Assembly (NCBI GenBank): GCA_028622995.1
Contig: JAJQJQ010000003.1
Location: 7,998,001-8,062,000, forward strand
DNA from: Panagrolaimus kolymaensis
Taxonomy: Eukaryota > Nematoda > Chromadorea > Rhabditida > Panagrolaimidae
DNA: 64,000 nt
Direction of reading: 5' to 3'
Part shown: piece by piece, positions 36,023 through 50,306 of the stretch
How the letters are laid out: each line of letters starts with the position of its first letter
Position numbering within the stretch: position 1 is the stretch's first letter
Notes under the pieces: model-generated
What the model was told of the DNA's origin: nothing
Database searches by the model: none
Seen by the model: only the letters and a program-made list of their open reading frames with translations
Translations under genes and position numbers: made by a program

Positions 36023-37081
36023 TCTGTACTTCAATACTATGGCATTAACGATAATGAATATTGATATTTTTTTCTTTGATACTGTAATTCGACACTACAT
36101 ATTGCAAAATGAGAAAAAAGATTGTTATTTCGAGATTTTATTCCCCAGATATCCTTTATTATAGTGCTTTCCACCTTATCTAAAGATTCTCAATTGATCT
36201 TCTTCTTAAAAATTTGACCTTGCTTTGATTATTAAAAGTGATTTTTATATTTAAACTTTATTCAAAATATACTTTTGCGTTTAGAAAAAAAAGTAAATTA
36301 AAATAATTTTAGAAAAATAAGAAAAACTACTGCTATTTACTTTGAGAAAAGGAACAATTAAAAAGATGATAATAAAGATTATAATGTTGTTAAAAAATTA
36401 TACTTGCACGATTTTTCAAAAACTTAAAAATTCTTTAAAAATAAATGATTTACATAAAACAAAATTGAAAATTGCGCAGTGTAGTAAAATAGTGAAGAAG
36501 AAAAAGAAGACGTAAAAAATGGCTCAAAAATTGTTACTTTATCTAAACGATTTTTGACTATTGGGGATCCTTACTTAAAAAATGAGCCATAAAAATGTAT
36601 TGGCAGTGATGGATGTAATCAAGGTCCAAGAAAAAAAAATTAAAAAAAATAGTGGGCTGGAGAAGAAAAGATGAAGAAAATTGTGAGAGAGCAAAGAAAC
36701 AGGTACCTACCGGAAAAATTAATACAAACTGAGATTACATTTTTTAGTGACTATGTTAAAAAATTAGATGCTAATGGTGGAAGAAAAATAATTTACTTAT
36801 ATAAAAAAAAGAAGATTGGTTTTTTAAATTTTAAAGGATAGATAGGATTTTAACCGGAGAATTGTTGTTGTTTTTTATTTTTTATTTTTTGAGAAGTTTG
36901 AATTTTCTTCAAAAATTTGTTGATGGGCTTTTTTTTATGGGCTTTGATTAAAAGAAGTTAATTATAAAACTCGTGGTGAAGTGATTTTTTTAAAATGAAA
37001 GGTTGGGTTTAAAAAAAAGAATTAACATATATAAAAAAAGAAGATAAGAGATTTTTTTAGTTAGTTTCTTCTCAAAATTTT
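36023..37081. other. intergenic
   Basis: AT-rich with A-rich patches; convergent 3' ends of the short REEP (plus) and the secreted Cys protein (minus). No gene seen. Confidence 0.4.
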
Positions 37082-39237
37082 TTAATGAGCTCCAGCAAAA
37101 AGAGCAGAAATTAAAAGAATAATCATGGAAGGCAAAAGTGAAGAGCTATCACTCAATGGACCAGTTTCAGATGGTTGTTGAGTATCTTCCTGAGAATAAT
37201 GATCAGCTTCGGATGAAACATCTTCTTCTGAGGCAGTTGTGGATGGACGTAAACAAGTGAATTGGCAGTTATGTAATTTATCCGCATGCAATCCTTTGAA
37301 CATATTTGTTAATGAACGACACATAATTTGTGAGGCTCCTTCATCGCATAAACCAGCCATGGCATCCATATATTCTTGAAGTTTTTTATTTACTTCTGGA
37401 CAAACTTGATCATCTGGATGTTCAAGGAATTTTTCACTTAGATATGTACCTTAAAATTAAATATTTAATTTATGCAAATTTTTAATCCTTAAAAAACTTA
37501 CCAGCCGAAAGAGTCATTTCACCAATTTGTTCTCGAGTTAAGCATTGACGATGCTCATTCAAAAGTTCTTGACCTTCAGGTGAACAAGCATAAGTGAGAA
37601 GATAATAACTTTTTAAGAAGCTTCCAGAATTTTTTCGATGCGTAAGTAAATCACTAACAGTATTGGAAGCCGCAACTATTTCATTGTGATTACATTCATG
37701 AGGTTCGGGGCCATTATCCTAAAATAAAATAATTTTAGAATTTTCTGCTAATCAATTTTTTGCTTTTTTTTTACAAAATGCTTATTTTTTAAAACTATCA
37801 TTGCCCAGAAATTAGTCCCTTGAATGAAAATGAAATTGCGCTAACTAACGCAATTGTTTCTGGATGAACCAAAAAAGCCGAATGTTCTTTACTTGCTTTT
37901 TATATATATTTTTAAATAGTTTGTTAATTACCTTCTGGCGCCCCATTCAATGCATCCAACCATGGCAGTTCCGATATCTCGGCGCCATTGAGTCGAGCAA
38001 CTAGCGGCGGAAGCATTCATTTCAAAAGATAATTACATTTTATGGTTTTGGTATTCAAAAAAATATATATGAGCCTATAGCAATTTGCCAAGTGCTTCTT
38101 CTCCTTCCTAATTTATTTCATAGTGGTCATCGAATGAATGAAAGAAAGTATTTGGGTTTACATCAAAAAAATATAAAAAATGCAATAAAATAAGCTTTTT
38201 TGGTGGGTCTTTGGTTGTAAATCTTTCTTTTTGGGGCACCAATTTTCAAATGATGATGAGATGCTTTTAAACACATTAACAAATAACTTTTTTGTTTTAA
38301 AGTTGCCGCGAAAAGTTAAAAGCATTTTTATAGGTTTTTGCTGTTACACTATTTTTTTTGAGTCTATCTTTTCTATTTTTTACCGTTTATGGCGCATCCG
38401 AAAAAAGGAAAGAAGAAGAGAATAACGCAAAAATATTTTTCTATGTTGAGAGCGTAAAACATTTGTGTAAACAAACAATTTCACACAAAACATTTTTGAG
38501 TATTAAATTTCAAATTTGCATATAAAAAAGAAGAATAAAAATGTTTCTCACCTGAATGCATTTATCTAATTGTCTTAAATGTTCACATTGTTCTGAATTA
38601 ATTGTAACAACATTATCTCGAAGTTCATATAAAGTCCAGGTCCAATCATCCAAAATATTAATAAAACATTTTACAAGGGTTACATAGTTGCAATTACTCT
38701 GAAAAATAAAAAGTTTAAAAGTCGCAAATTTTTTGAGATTTATTTTTTTGATTTCAAGAATTGGTTTTTTTGAGTCATATTTTTCTTTTCTTTTTTTTGC
38801 AGCTGTTATTTTGTTTCTTTCCTTTTAAAGCAGCTGTAAAAGAAAAAAAGCTTCTTGAAATGAGCCTCTCTATCTTCGATTTTGCTTTTTTAACACAATT
38901 TAAAAAAAGAGGGAAAAAACAGTAGCAAAAAATAAAGTTCAAATATGTATGCAAGCAAGCATTTTTTGAAGCATGAGATAAAAAAATATAATAAAAAGTG
39001 TTCCCATAAAAATGTTTCATCCTATGGGAATATTGACTTTGATAAAACTTGTTGCGGATGGATGAAATAATGTCAGATTAAATTTTGATTTATCGAAAAT
39101 AGTTTAAAAGTGTAATTCCCAAAAAAGGGAACTTTGAATTTTGAAGGATTTAAAATCTGGTAAAACACAAAAAAGCATACCTCAGCATAAATTGGAAAAG
39201 TAGAAAGTAGCAAAGTAGCTAATATGAGCAAATTCAT
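37082..39237 (-). CDS. secreted Cys-containing nematode-type protein, probably GPI- or membrane-anchored
   Basis: Exons (minus): 39237-39181, 38698-38552, 37718-37502, 37449-37082; 262 residues in frame. Exon 1 codes a signal peptide (MNLLILATLLLSTFPIYAE). The mature part has spaced Cys pairs (NCNYVTLVKC, CEHLRQLDKCI, ECNHN, ACSPEGQELLNEHRQC, DDQVC, LCDEGASQIMC, NCQFTC), resembling nematode CPG4- or DUF19-like Cys domains, though I cannot fix the family. An acidic Ser-rich linker precedes a hydrophobic C terminus (LLPSMIILLISALFAGAH), typical of a GPI signal. Long introns (482 and 833 bases) contrast with the neighbours. A GC-richer open patch in intron 2 is listed separately. Confidence 0.7.
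37932..38023 (-). other. coding-looking patch inside an intron
   Basis: On the minus strand an ATG at about 38023 opens MNASAASCSTQWRRDIGTAM and continues to AG-GTAATT at 37932. A CTAG acceptor-like site lies at 38001. Used as a 69-base cassette exon from 38000 it would meet a TGA in the host frame. Used as an alternative first exon it would leave the frame wrong for exon 3. It may be an alternative start, a poison exon or a remnant. Confidence 0.25.
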
Positions 39238-42200
39238 AGTTTTTTGATTGTTTAAAAATTAAGAAGAAAAAAAAGGCGCAATTGGCGCTGGTCGAAAGAC
39301 TTTCGGTGGTTGAAGTTTCGGAAGAAGCCTTCTTTACGGATAGCGTCGCCGATTTATCTAAAAAAAAAATAAATAAATAGAAAATTTGAACTCTTTTGTT
39401 TCCGAAATTTTCTTTTTATCATTGGCACGGCACGTTTTTGAATAGAAAAAATAAAAAAATAAATAAAACCATAAAAAGAAGTTTTTTATTTTTTAGGAAG
39501 ATGTAAAAAATAAAATAAAGTGGCTCTTCATTGAGTCGCAAAAAACATCGATTTATAAAAAATATAAAGGGCGCTAAAAAGGGGCGATGACAACAACAAG
39601 GCGTTGATGATGGCGACGATGAAAAGCCATAGAAAGCAACAAAAAATAGAAAATAAAATAAAAAGTATGTATGGATGAGGAAGGGAAGCATGCAAAAGAA
39701 GATAAAAAATAGAAAATTAAAAAAATTACTCTTAATTTTTTTGTGCGAGAAATTAATCACGGACTTTTTTTAGGAAATGGATAGCGCGAAATTTTAAAGG
39801 CAGAAAGAAAAAAATAATTTGCAAATTTTTATTTAAATGTCTCTTTTTCCATAATAGCAACAAATAAGCATAAAAATAATGCCAACAAGTTTTCTCCAAA
39901 AATGAAAACAGTGATTGTAAACAAACTTTTAAGAAGGCGACGACAAGACTAAATTTAAGAAAGGCACAAACTAACTAAAAATAAAACAACAACAATCTAT
40001 TTCTTTCTCTTAAGCCCTCTTTTTTTTAAATTTTTTTGTGTTAAACACAAGCCAAGGAAGCAAGCTTTGGCTTGGCTCATTTGCGCGTATTTTTTAGAAA
40101 GATAGTGGTGAAGTGTCAAAGCTTTCATAAGTGAAAAAAATATATATAAAAGATAAAATAAAAAATATTTTTAAAGCAGAAGCTGCTTGCTTGCTTTCTG
40201 CGTGTCTTCTTTCTCAACTACTCTCTTTCTCCCAAACATCCTCATCATCTTTTTTTTTCAATGAAAGACTATTTTAACAATTTTTTGTTGCTGGGTTGGT
40301 ATTCTTCATTGTTTTAGAATCAAAAATAAAGATCTCAAATATTAAAAAAGGTAGGGATGATTATTGTTTATTGAATCAGCTGAAATATAGCTTTCAGCAC
40401 AAACGATATTCTCTCACAAATGTTCGAGGATAAAAAAAAGAGTGTCTGATTGACTGAAAAATTTCTAAACAAAGCATGCATGCGTGTTTAAATAAGCAGA
40501 AATAATAAATATAAAAAAACAAATTTACAATTTACAAGCAAAGGCTTCACAAAAGTCGAGAACGGGAGGGGAAGAAAAAGACTCGCGCTCAAAAAAAATA
40601 TACAAAGTCGTTCATCATAATAAATAAGTAGGTATGAGAAGAAAAAAGGAAAGAAGAAGAAACTCAGACAAATGAAGTAATTTGAAACTGTTATTTAACC
40701 TGTAAATACACATAGAAACACTTGAGAATGAAAAACATATGTTTAACTTAAAAAACTCCCCACTCATTTAAACTCATCATTTTATGCGTCAATTTTAGCT
40801 TTTAAAAAAGTCAAAACAGAAAAAAAACAAGCTTTTATTTAAAAATGAAAACTTTTTTCCAAATGCCTCGATTTATAGTCACTAAAAAGGCCGTTAAAGA
40901 AAATACATATGCCAAAGACACATTTTTGGATGCTTTATTTTTTATTTTTTTATTTTCTTTCGAAAAGACACAGAAGAACTAAAAACTAAAAAGCCTTTGG
41001 TTGTTTGTGGTGTGCCAAAAGAAGAATGTGAACGCTCGCTCCCTTTTTTTTCTCCCCACTGCTTCCATCCATTTTTTTTTTTTCACGTCGTCCTCTAAAA
41101 TGCCAACGGGAATTTTTCTTTTCACGCATGTGAGTGAATATGTGTGTGGCAAAAAAAAAAAAATATGGCAGAAGCTTACCAAAGAAAAAACAAAACTAAA
41201 CTACCGAAGAATGAGTGTGTGAAAAATTACTGGATGGATGTGCCCTCTCCCTTCTTTTTTTTTCTTCCCAATCTCTCGTGGAGACAGACCAGACCCCACA
41301 GCAGCATCCGTTTTGGGGCGTTGCCAAATCCGAAAAAGAAGAGAAAAAAAGAAGCTAACAACAAACACTTATAAATGGATGTAGAGACACGTAAAAAAAT
41401 AAAAAAATAATAAACGCGCTTTTGAAAAGAGAGAAAGAAAAAAATGTTAAATCTAGAAAAAAATGAAGCAAAGAAGCCATAGAAGCTAATTTGTTGCTAA
41501 GCATGTTCAGTTGCTGCAAAAAAAAAAGTTACTTGCTTCGAGAAAAAAAAACAGGTGTAAGTAAGTTAGTTTTTAAATTTTTGTTTTTTGAAAAAAGAAA
41601 GTAAAGAAATGATATTTTTTAGGATTTTTTTGTTGTTTGTCTTAAAGAAAAAAATTAAAAGAAGTTTAGTAAATTTGTATTATATTTTTCCGAAAATCAA
41701 AACCGCAAACATTATTTTTTTGCATTATTTTGCATCTATCTGTCTCCCCGCTTCCTTCCATTTTCTTCAACCAATTGACTGGAGAAAAAAAAATTTGAGC
41801 CTAATTTGCTTTTCAAATAGTCGTCATGCTTTTCTTCATCTAAAAGAAGTCCCGGAACGCCTCAAACTTTTTAGCATTTTTGCCATCGTCGTTGTTGACT
41901 CTTTTTCCGGTTCTGTCAAAACAAAAATTTAGATGACAATGGAAGAAGAAAAAGAAGCAAACGAAAAAAAAAGAAAAAGAACGAACGAACGCGTGTGAAC
42001 TCTTTTTAAACTTTTTGTTGTTTTGCTCCTTTTTTGGTGGAGTTTCCTTTAAAAGCATTCCATTTTTCTTCCATAAAAAAAGAGTCAATGATAATAAAAT
42101 TTGTGAAAATGCCACCATTGGCATTAAAAAAAATAAAAACATAGTTGACTTTTTTGGAACTTTAAATAAATAAAAAGCAAAATAATACAAATCTCATTAC

Positions 42201-42554
42201 AAAAAAATTTTTGGCGCTTTTTTTAACTAAAAATTTCTAAAACAAAGCATCATCCATCTGAAAATTTGGATGCTCAGTTGTAATAATGAAGTTCTTCTAT
42301 TCATTTTATTTTTGGGAAAATAAGAAGATGCGCGTATGTAGATAGATTATTGGCCTTTTAATAGAAATAATATAAAAACATTTCATAAGAAAAAAAAATG
42401 GATGAAAAAAAAGTTCGTTTTTCTTATTTTTCTAATAAAAAAGAAGAATAAAGTCGGACCGCGCCGAAATTTTTCTAGATGATGCTACTACCTCTCTCAT
42501 GGGAGATGTGAATATTATTATTATTTGAATGGAAGAGGAATTAAGTGTAAATTA

Positions 42555-42576
42555 CGCGTCGTCGTCGTCGCCGCCG
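42555..42576. repeat. GTC/GCC triplet repeat
   Basis: Run of GTC units changing to GCC (CGTCGTCGTCGTCGCCGCCG) within the gene-free region. Confidence 0.8.
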
Positions 42577-45500
42577 TTGTAGAAGTTCTTATTTCTCTTA
42601 TTTTTTACGAAGCGATGCTATGTTTCTTATGTTTTTTTTTCTTTTGATGATAAGAAAATAAGAAAAGAAGAAGGGCATCGAGCAAGAAGGGAAGCTAGCT
42701 TCATCATCAACGACACTCAACTTTTGCGTTTTTATTTAGTTCGACGAGTCTAAAAAGTTTTTTTATTTTCACGCTTCTTTAAATTGAATTTATCTAAGAA
42801 AAAAATTTTGCTAAAAAAAATATAAAAGCATGCAAGAAAATAAAAAAGAAAAAAATAGTAAGTAAAAATAAATAATAAAGCTTCTGCCGAAGATGATGAT
42901 GACAAGCCCAAGCGACCCTATTTTTAAGTCAGTCATATAACTATCTATTTCCATTCAACCCAAAAAAGGAAGAAGAAGACGACAATAACAATGGCAGCAT
43001 CGATGATGATGAGGACGATTGTCGTCGGCATACCTCAAAGAGAGGGGTTCATTTTTCTTTTTGTATTTATTTTTTCGATTCATTAGCTAAAAATTATTTT
43101 TCTTTTTTTGGATCGGATATAGTCCTTTTCCCGCATTATAAATATACAATAGAAGAAGACGACGACAAAGCAAAAAAGAAGAAAAACCCAAACAAGAAAG
43201 TAAAACCTTCACTCAAACTGTAAAAATAGGTTCTTCTTCTTCTTTTTTTCATCTTCCTCCGAACTAACTGATGGTTGACTATTTTCCTACTCCACAAAAA
43301 TAAATGCTTGACTTTTGACGTATGAATGTTTGTATGTATACCAATCAAGTTAAAAAGCTGCTTCAAAAAAGCTGGCTTCCTGGCTAAAGCGCGCAAGTTA
43401 AAAAAAAATAAAAATAAAAGCAAAATGTGTGGTTGATGCGGGAAGACTCTTCTGTAAGTTGATACAACAAAAAAAAAAAGAGAGCTCGTCGTTGAGCTTA
43501 AAATTCAAAACGCGGCAGTTGGTAGTTTAGTGAGTTGGTGATGGTTAAAGGTTGAAACAATATTATTTCAGCAGTTGAAACAAAAAAGAAAAAAATCGGC
43601 AAAGGGAAAGAAAAAAAGAAGACTAAACTGTCGAAATTTGAAAAGGTGAAAGAAAGAAAAAATAAAATACAATAAACGCAATTTTTTTTTGCCAGTCGTG
43701 AAAGTGCGCAAATTTTTTTTATTTATTTGACTCAAATGTTTTGTTTTTTTTATTCTTTGTATACAACAGGCAACACTTTTTGCAGCAGCAGCATCCGCAA
43801 AAACGACGAAGACGACTACGATGAAAGAAAGAAAAATGCTTCTTCCGACGACCACTGGCTGACTGTTTGCCATTAGAATGAATATATTTTTTTCTCAAGC
43901 TTTTTCAATGAAAAATAAAAAAAGTAAAAAAAAAGAAATTTGAAGCTACTAAAATCCTTAAAGTTGTTTAAAGAGAAAATCAAAAAAATAAAGTTGAGTT
44001 GAAAAAAAAAGAAAAGTAAAAAAACTAAAAGCTAAAAGCAAGCAAAAAGTTAGCAGCTATCACGGAAAGAAACAAGAATAAAAAAAGCTTAAAAATAAAT
44101 GGATTAACTTTAAAGTTTAAACTACCCAAAAAACTGAAATAAAAAAACAAATGCCAAATTTACTATTGCCAGTCATTCTAAAAATCACTACACTGGAAAT
44201 TTTGTGGCCTCAGGAAAGAATGACTCAAGAAAAACTTTCGGTTATGGGTTTCCAAAACAAGTAAACTTACTCATGTTGACCTTTTACTTTCTAAAAAAGG
44301 GTTTCTATTCTTATTTTTTCTTGGACCACTATCCCCATTTTCATTTGATGGTCAAGTGGGTGCGAGATATTGGATTGCACAATTGTAGAAGTAGAAGACG
44401 ACTTTTCTCGCACATGCAGGAGCAAAACCGAAGTGACAAAAACGACAAAAGAAAATAATAATAAAGAATAAAAGAAAAACGGTTTAAAGACACCCGAATT
44501 TTTTTTTCTTCTGTATTTGATTCATCCTTTTTTTCTTGGATCCTTATTTTTGACTGACTGAAACGCCATGGGTAGTGTCGCCGCCGCCCTTGCCTTTGTC
44601 TCTCAAGCGAGAAGCCAAGCAATAACAGCAGCAGCCGTAGCTGCTAGCTCATTCATTTATGCTTCAATGGCCCTAATTAATAAAGAAATCACTTTTTCAT
44701 TTTATTTGAAACCCTAGCGCGACCGCATTATTATTTTTTTATTTCGCTTTTTTATATGGTCTTCGACTGTTTTTTTTTTATTAGCGCAATAACCATAAAT
44801 ATGGCAATAATCAGAAAAAAAAGCAATAAAAGCCAAGTGGGATCATGGCTTGGAATTAAGCTTAAAGTTGAGCCATAAAAGAAAGGTATTAAAAAAAGGT
44901 AATTTATGTATTATTTTTTCTCGGTAGGAAGCCATATTCCATATTCTTCGAAATCCGAAAATTAAGCTGCTCAGCATGGCCTCTCTCCTCTTTTTTCCAA
45001 ATTTCCCAAAAAGATGGGGAAATAGAAACAAATGTGAGGGAATGAATGAATTTTTCTTTTTGGAAAAATACAACAACAACAATCTAGTCATTCCCAATGT
45101 CTTCGCCTTTATGCCGTTCCTTTGGTTTTGGTGATGGCGTTCTCATGAGAATGCTTTGCGCAGAAAAAAAAGTAAAATAATTTCGTTTTTTTTTGTTGCT
45201 TTAAAACCACAACAAAAACGGAAATTGCATTCATCGACAAAGAACGAACGACGACGGCAAAAAGAAAAAAATGTTGCAAAAATGAGCAAAAACGAATGGG
45301 TCAAAATAAAAAAAAATAAATATAAAGAAAATAATTCGCGCATTTTCATGGTGGAAGAAATCGTAAATAAGCCTCCAAAGCAACTAAGTTCTAAAAAATA
45401 GGAAAAAACAGAAGTAAAAAACTTTTGTAACATAAAATTTTTTTTGCCGTTCGCTTGTTTTTTCTTGTTTCGTTCCAACAAAGTCTTTAATTAAAGATTA

Positions 45501-48500
45501 GCCAATAATGACTGACTGAACACAGCAAAACAAAGCAAAAAAAACAATAGTTGAAATGTTCCTCCATTTTCGGGATGCATCCATAAAAAAGAAACAAAAC
45601 AAACGGTTTAACTATTTGGGTGAATCGAGTGATTATTGAAGCGTAAAACGGCAAAAAACAAAGACTCTTTTTTTAAAAAAGCCACTACTCTCTATTTTTT
45701 AAAACAAAAAATAAAAGTAAAAAAAGAAGGAAAGACGAAATAATTTTTAACTAACAAATAATATTATACATACATATGATACCGTCGTTTTTGGTCTTTA
45801 AAAACAAAAAAATAAAAAGTACTTTAAAAATAACAAAACAAAAATAAGAAAATAAAATAATGGCACATTTTCTTGCAAATACTGGTGGCAAAAGAAAAAA
45901 AGGAATCTACTCTCTCCTGTTAAAAAAATAAAAATAAAACACATCATCAAATTTCATGGAAACGCGATCCACCGCCACCACCACTTCTTTCTACCAAAAA
46001 CAAAATACTGAATTTCTTTTTGAAATTCCAAAACAAAAGCAAGCTCCCATTTTTAAGGATATAAAATAAAAAATTCCTTTCCTCAAATTTTTTTATTTTA
46101 AGCAAAGAAAACGAAAAGAAAAAAACATATTTTCCAATTAAAAAAAGGTGGAAGAAAGCTTCTTTGTTTGTTTTTAATTTAAAAGTTTGTTTGAGAAAAA
46201 ACCTCGTGAAAAAAAAGAATAATTTTTTTTCATCCTTGATTTTTTTTTTGCTTTGTGGCATCAACGGTAATTGATCTCTCTCGCTTGCTTACTTGCAAGT
46301 TTAAGGCAACCTCAACTGAAGCAAGCGAGTGTGTGTCAAAAAAAATGCATGTGAAAAAAAAGAGAGAATAAGAAACAAGTCTTGGCGGATATTTTTATAT
46401 TTTTATTTTTGCGGTGGATAGATAAGTTAGCGTGAACAAATAAAGTGACAATGATATGTCGTCGTCGTCTGTCAAGAAGATCAAGCAACAAAAAGTTGGC
46501 TGATTGAAAAAAAAAATCACGGAAATAAGTTGAAAAAAGTTCCACACCTTTAAGTAAGTAAAAAAATAAAATAACAACAATGGCATGATGATGAGGAAGA
46601 AGACAGAAAGAAACATTTGAGCCAAAAATACTATAATTTTTTTTCTGTCTGCTAAAAAAATAAAAATATAAAAAACGTTTTTTATTTTAATTTTTTTTGG
46701 AGAATAGTGAAATTTGAGATCTGTGCCGAGAAGGAGAAAAGAGAAACAGAGCGTAATCAGACTTTTTTCACAACACACAGTTTTTTAGAAGAGGAGGGTG
46801 AGTATTTTTTTAAAGACACAGCAACGACGACAAAAAATACGTGAATTTGACTCCATTTTCGCATCAAATGTCGCTGTTGTTGTCTTCGTTGTTGTTTTTG
46901 TTGTCGATGTCCTTCATATCGACCATTTAAAACATTGTTGTCAACTCTCTTTCTTTAATTCTTCTATAACTGACAATTATTAGTTTTAAGGTTTTAGGAA
47001 CAGCAAGAAAGAAATAAAGAAGAGATTTGAAATTTGCATCCAATTGTCATCGAAAGGAAAATAATAATAAGAAAAGCGATTGGCTCAATTCGTTTTTCTT
47101 ATTCTTCTTTTTTTTGCGCGAGAAAAAGAAGACATCTGCTGACATTTTTAAAGGTTTTTTTAAACACCCAATTTGAAAAGAAAAGAAAAATGAAAAAAGA
47201 TCTGGCTGGCAAGATGATGATGGCTGTTGACTTAAGTTTAAGTTTTCTTGAACAAAAAAATCAAAAACTACAATGTCAAAGAAATAAAAGAAAGAATAAA
47301 TATAATACTTAAGTATAATCGGAACACAAAAGATTGATGTAAGCACTTATCAACTAATCTCATACTCTTCTTAACTTAAAAAAATATAAAGAAGAAGAAT
47401 CATTTTTAAGTTTTTTATTAATGTTTGCTTAAACGCAAGCTGGGTTGAGGAGACTGACTCCGACTGCTTAATGCTCTTCTTCAATAATTTTTATTTTTTT
47501 GAATTCACGCAGTTTCCCACAGAGAAGATTTTTTTTAGGAAAAAAGAAGATTTATATTTTATAACTCTATTTAAAAATGGACTTAGGTCAAAAAAAGTAG
47601 CAAGATAAAATCCGGATTTTAATAAAAATTAAAACGCAATTGATGAGACCGATCATCAAATAAAAATGATGTGATGAGAGGGAGGATGAAGAAATAAAGA
47701 AATATGACAAGCAACTGTGACCACCACCACAACCAATGCAATGCCACCGCTTTTATGTCTTTTACTCTTTCACTTTTGAACCTGCAATATGGATTGATGC
47801 TTATGTCGCCCAAGGTTTTGCAAATTTTTGGACAATAAAAAAAAGAAACAAGAAAGAACAAAAGAAAAATATGCAAGGAAAGCCCAGAAGCGGAAAACCA
47901 AAGAAATGTTGTTGTTCTCGACTAAAACCTTTACATAGTTTTCTTGTTTTTTTTTTCTTCGGAGATGACCTATGTCCAAGAACCCCTGCGCAACAGTTGC
48001 TTGACTAAAAATTAGTAAGAAACCAATAAAAGAAAATGTGTCCATCAATGTGAGAGACAGTTAAAAAACTGCCTATGAGACATCACAAAAAAGTTCAACA
48101 TAAAACAGAGGTTTTAAAAAAAATTTGCATTTTTTACAACCATTATCGTCGTCGTCCTCATTAAATTGTCGTTTGTTTTAAAAATGAATTTGTATCATCT
48201 ATTTTGTCTTCCGGCGGGAGGTCACTTTGTTGTTGTCGTTGCGAAAAAAACAAGCCCCTCAAAAGAATAGGAAATCGTCGCTCATCATCATTTTTTTTAT
48301 TCGGCTTGCGCAGAAAAAGAAGAAACCCGCCATCGACGCTGCTTAAGGAAGCGCTTAAGGGTCGTCGTTTTTGTCATCGTCACAAAAATAATAATTTATT
48401 TGTTTTAGGGTGTTTATGAAAAAAAGAAGAGAAAACGCAACAAACAAAAAAACGGATATTAGCTTTTCTCTTTTTCTTTTTTGGAACAGAAACAATCCAG

Positions 48501-50286
48501 CCAAAAAAAAACCCGGTTACTGATCCGTTACATTTTAAATTTTAAAAAAAAGATGATACTCATGTGAATATTTTCACACATATGCAGAACCAATAATAAA
48601 TATTTCAAAAAATAAATAATAATCGCTGACAGAAGCAGCAAACAGGCAAGCAAGCAACCACTGACTAAATTTTTACTTTCAAAAAAAAAGGAAAAATAAA
48701 AAAAGATACAGAAAGAGAGATGTCTCATTGGATTATGTCATTTGAAGGTGTTCGCGCGCGAAAGCATCGACCCATATGTTAGTTTCTTCTGGATTCGACA
48801 GAATGAGAAAAAAAAGTCAAAGTTATTTATTTATTTGCCATCCATCGGCTAATGGCTTTTTTTGTTTGTTAATGTAGTTGTTTCAGGCTTTGCCTCAAAA
48901 ATGGAGGAGGTAGTGGTCAACCAACTAATTCATAAATAAAAACATTGAAAGTGCCAAATCTTCGTCTTCGTAGTTGCTTTAACCATAATGCTTGAGGCAG
49001 AAAAACTCTTAAGAAGCAATTATCAAAATCTTCCAAGCGGCAAAAAAATAATAATTTTTGCAATTTTTTCCTTCTTATTATTGCCAATAGTAGTCGTCGT
49101 CGTCAGTCATCGCTTAAGGTCAGCCAGTAGTAGTAGTTATAGAAAAAAAAAATGGAAAGAAAAACAATAATTTTTTCTTGTGAGCGCTCGCACGCGATGA
49201 CCAGTAAGGAAAACGTTGCTGCCAAAACAAGCAAGGAGCAATAAGCTAGAATCAAAGTACTTTTGAACTGTTCCGACGACGATGACTGACTACTGGCTTT
49301 AAGTAGTAAATTATTTTATTTTTATATTTGAATAAGCATTTTAAAAAAGTGAAAATGACAATTACTTTTTTCTTTTCTTCCATGATCGCTTCTAAAAAAT
49401 CCAACAAAAAAACTGGAAGAAAAAAAATCTCTCAAAGCTAATCAAACTCAACTCAGAAAAATTGAGGAGAGTTAAATCAAGGAAGCTTCAATTAATTTAA
49501 TGAATTCTTTCTTTCTCGGCAAAAACAAAAATAAATAAAAAAGATCTCAGGCGGCGTTGTTGTGAAATCAAGTCAAGCATACTTGAATTTTTTTTTTCTG
49601 TGAGCATAATTAAGAGCAACCTCCTGGTGCTGCTTTTGAGCTCTTTTTTTCGCGCACTCGAGTATGAACATGAAAAAAAAATCACAGATGTGACACTTAT
49701 TACTTCCAGAAAAAAATAAAATCATAGCTCAGAAGTGTTTTCGAGTAAAATAAAAAAAGCATTTCCGTCCATTCTCAAACACTCATACTTGAGAGTTATG
49801 TTTCACAACACATAGGAACATGGTCCTCCAAGAGTCAGTAAATTAAGGATTAGTAAATATAAAAAATTAATTATTCAAAAGCTTTACTTTATTTGAAACA
49901 TTTTTCAAAAAGAAATGAAACAAATGCGAAAAATGATATATTCATTTTTTTTTTCAAAAACTCAAAGAAAAAAAGAAAGATAGTTTAAAAAATTTAGAAT
50001 AATTAAATACATATATTTTTTCCGGTCATTCAAGAAAGAAAAAAAATAATTTTTTTTTGTGTTCTGCATCGGTGATTCATTATAGTTGATTATGCAAATC
50101 ATTTTTCTTTTCTTGAAAGAAGAAAGAAAAAGGCAGGCATATTTTGAAAAGAAGAGTCGTCAATCAGGAAAAGAACGAAAAAATAAATGAAAACAAAACA
50201 AATAAGCGCCGACTTTTTTTGTAAATTTTTTGTTTCTTCATTGTCGTCGTCCTCATGCCGCCGCCGACCGATCTTCCTCTTCCATT

Positions 50287-50306
50287 CGACGACGACGACG
50301 ACGACA
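50287..50306. repeat. GAC triplet repeat
   Basis: Six or so consecutive GAC units (CGACGACGACGACGACGAC). A nearby GTC/CCG patch at 50235-50270 could pair with it as a hairpin. Confidence 0.8.
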
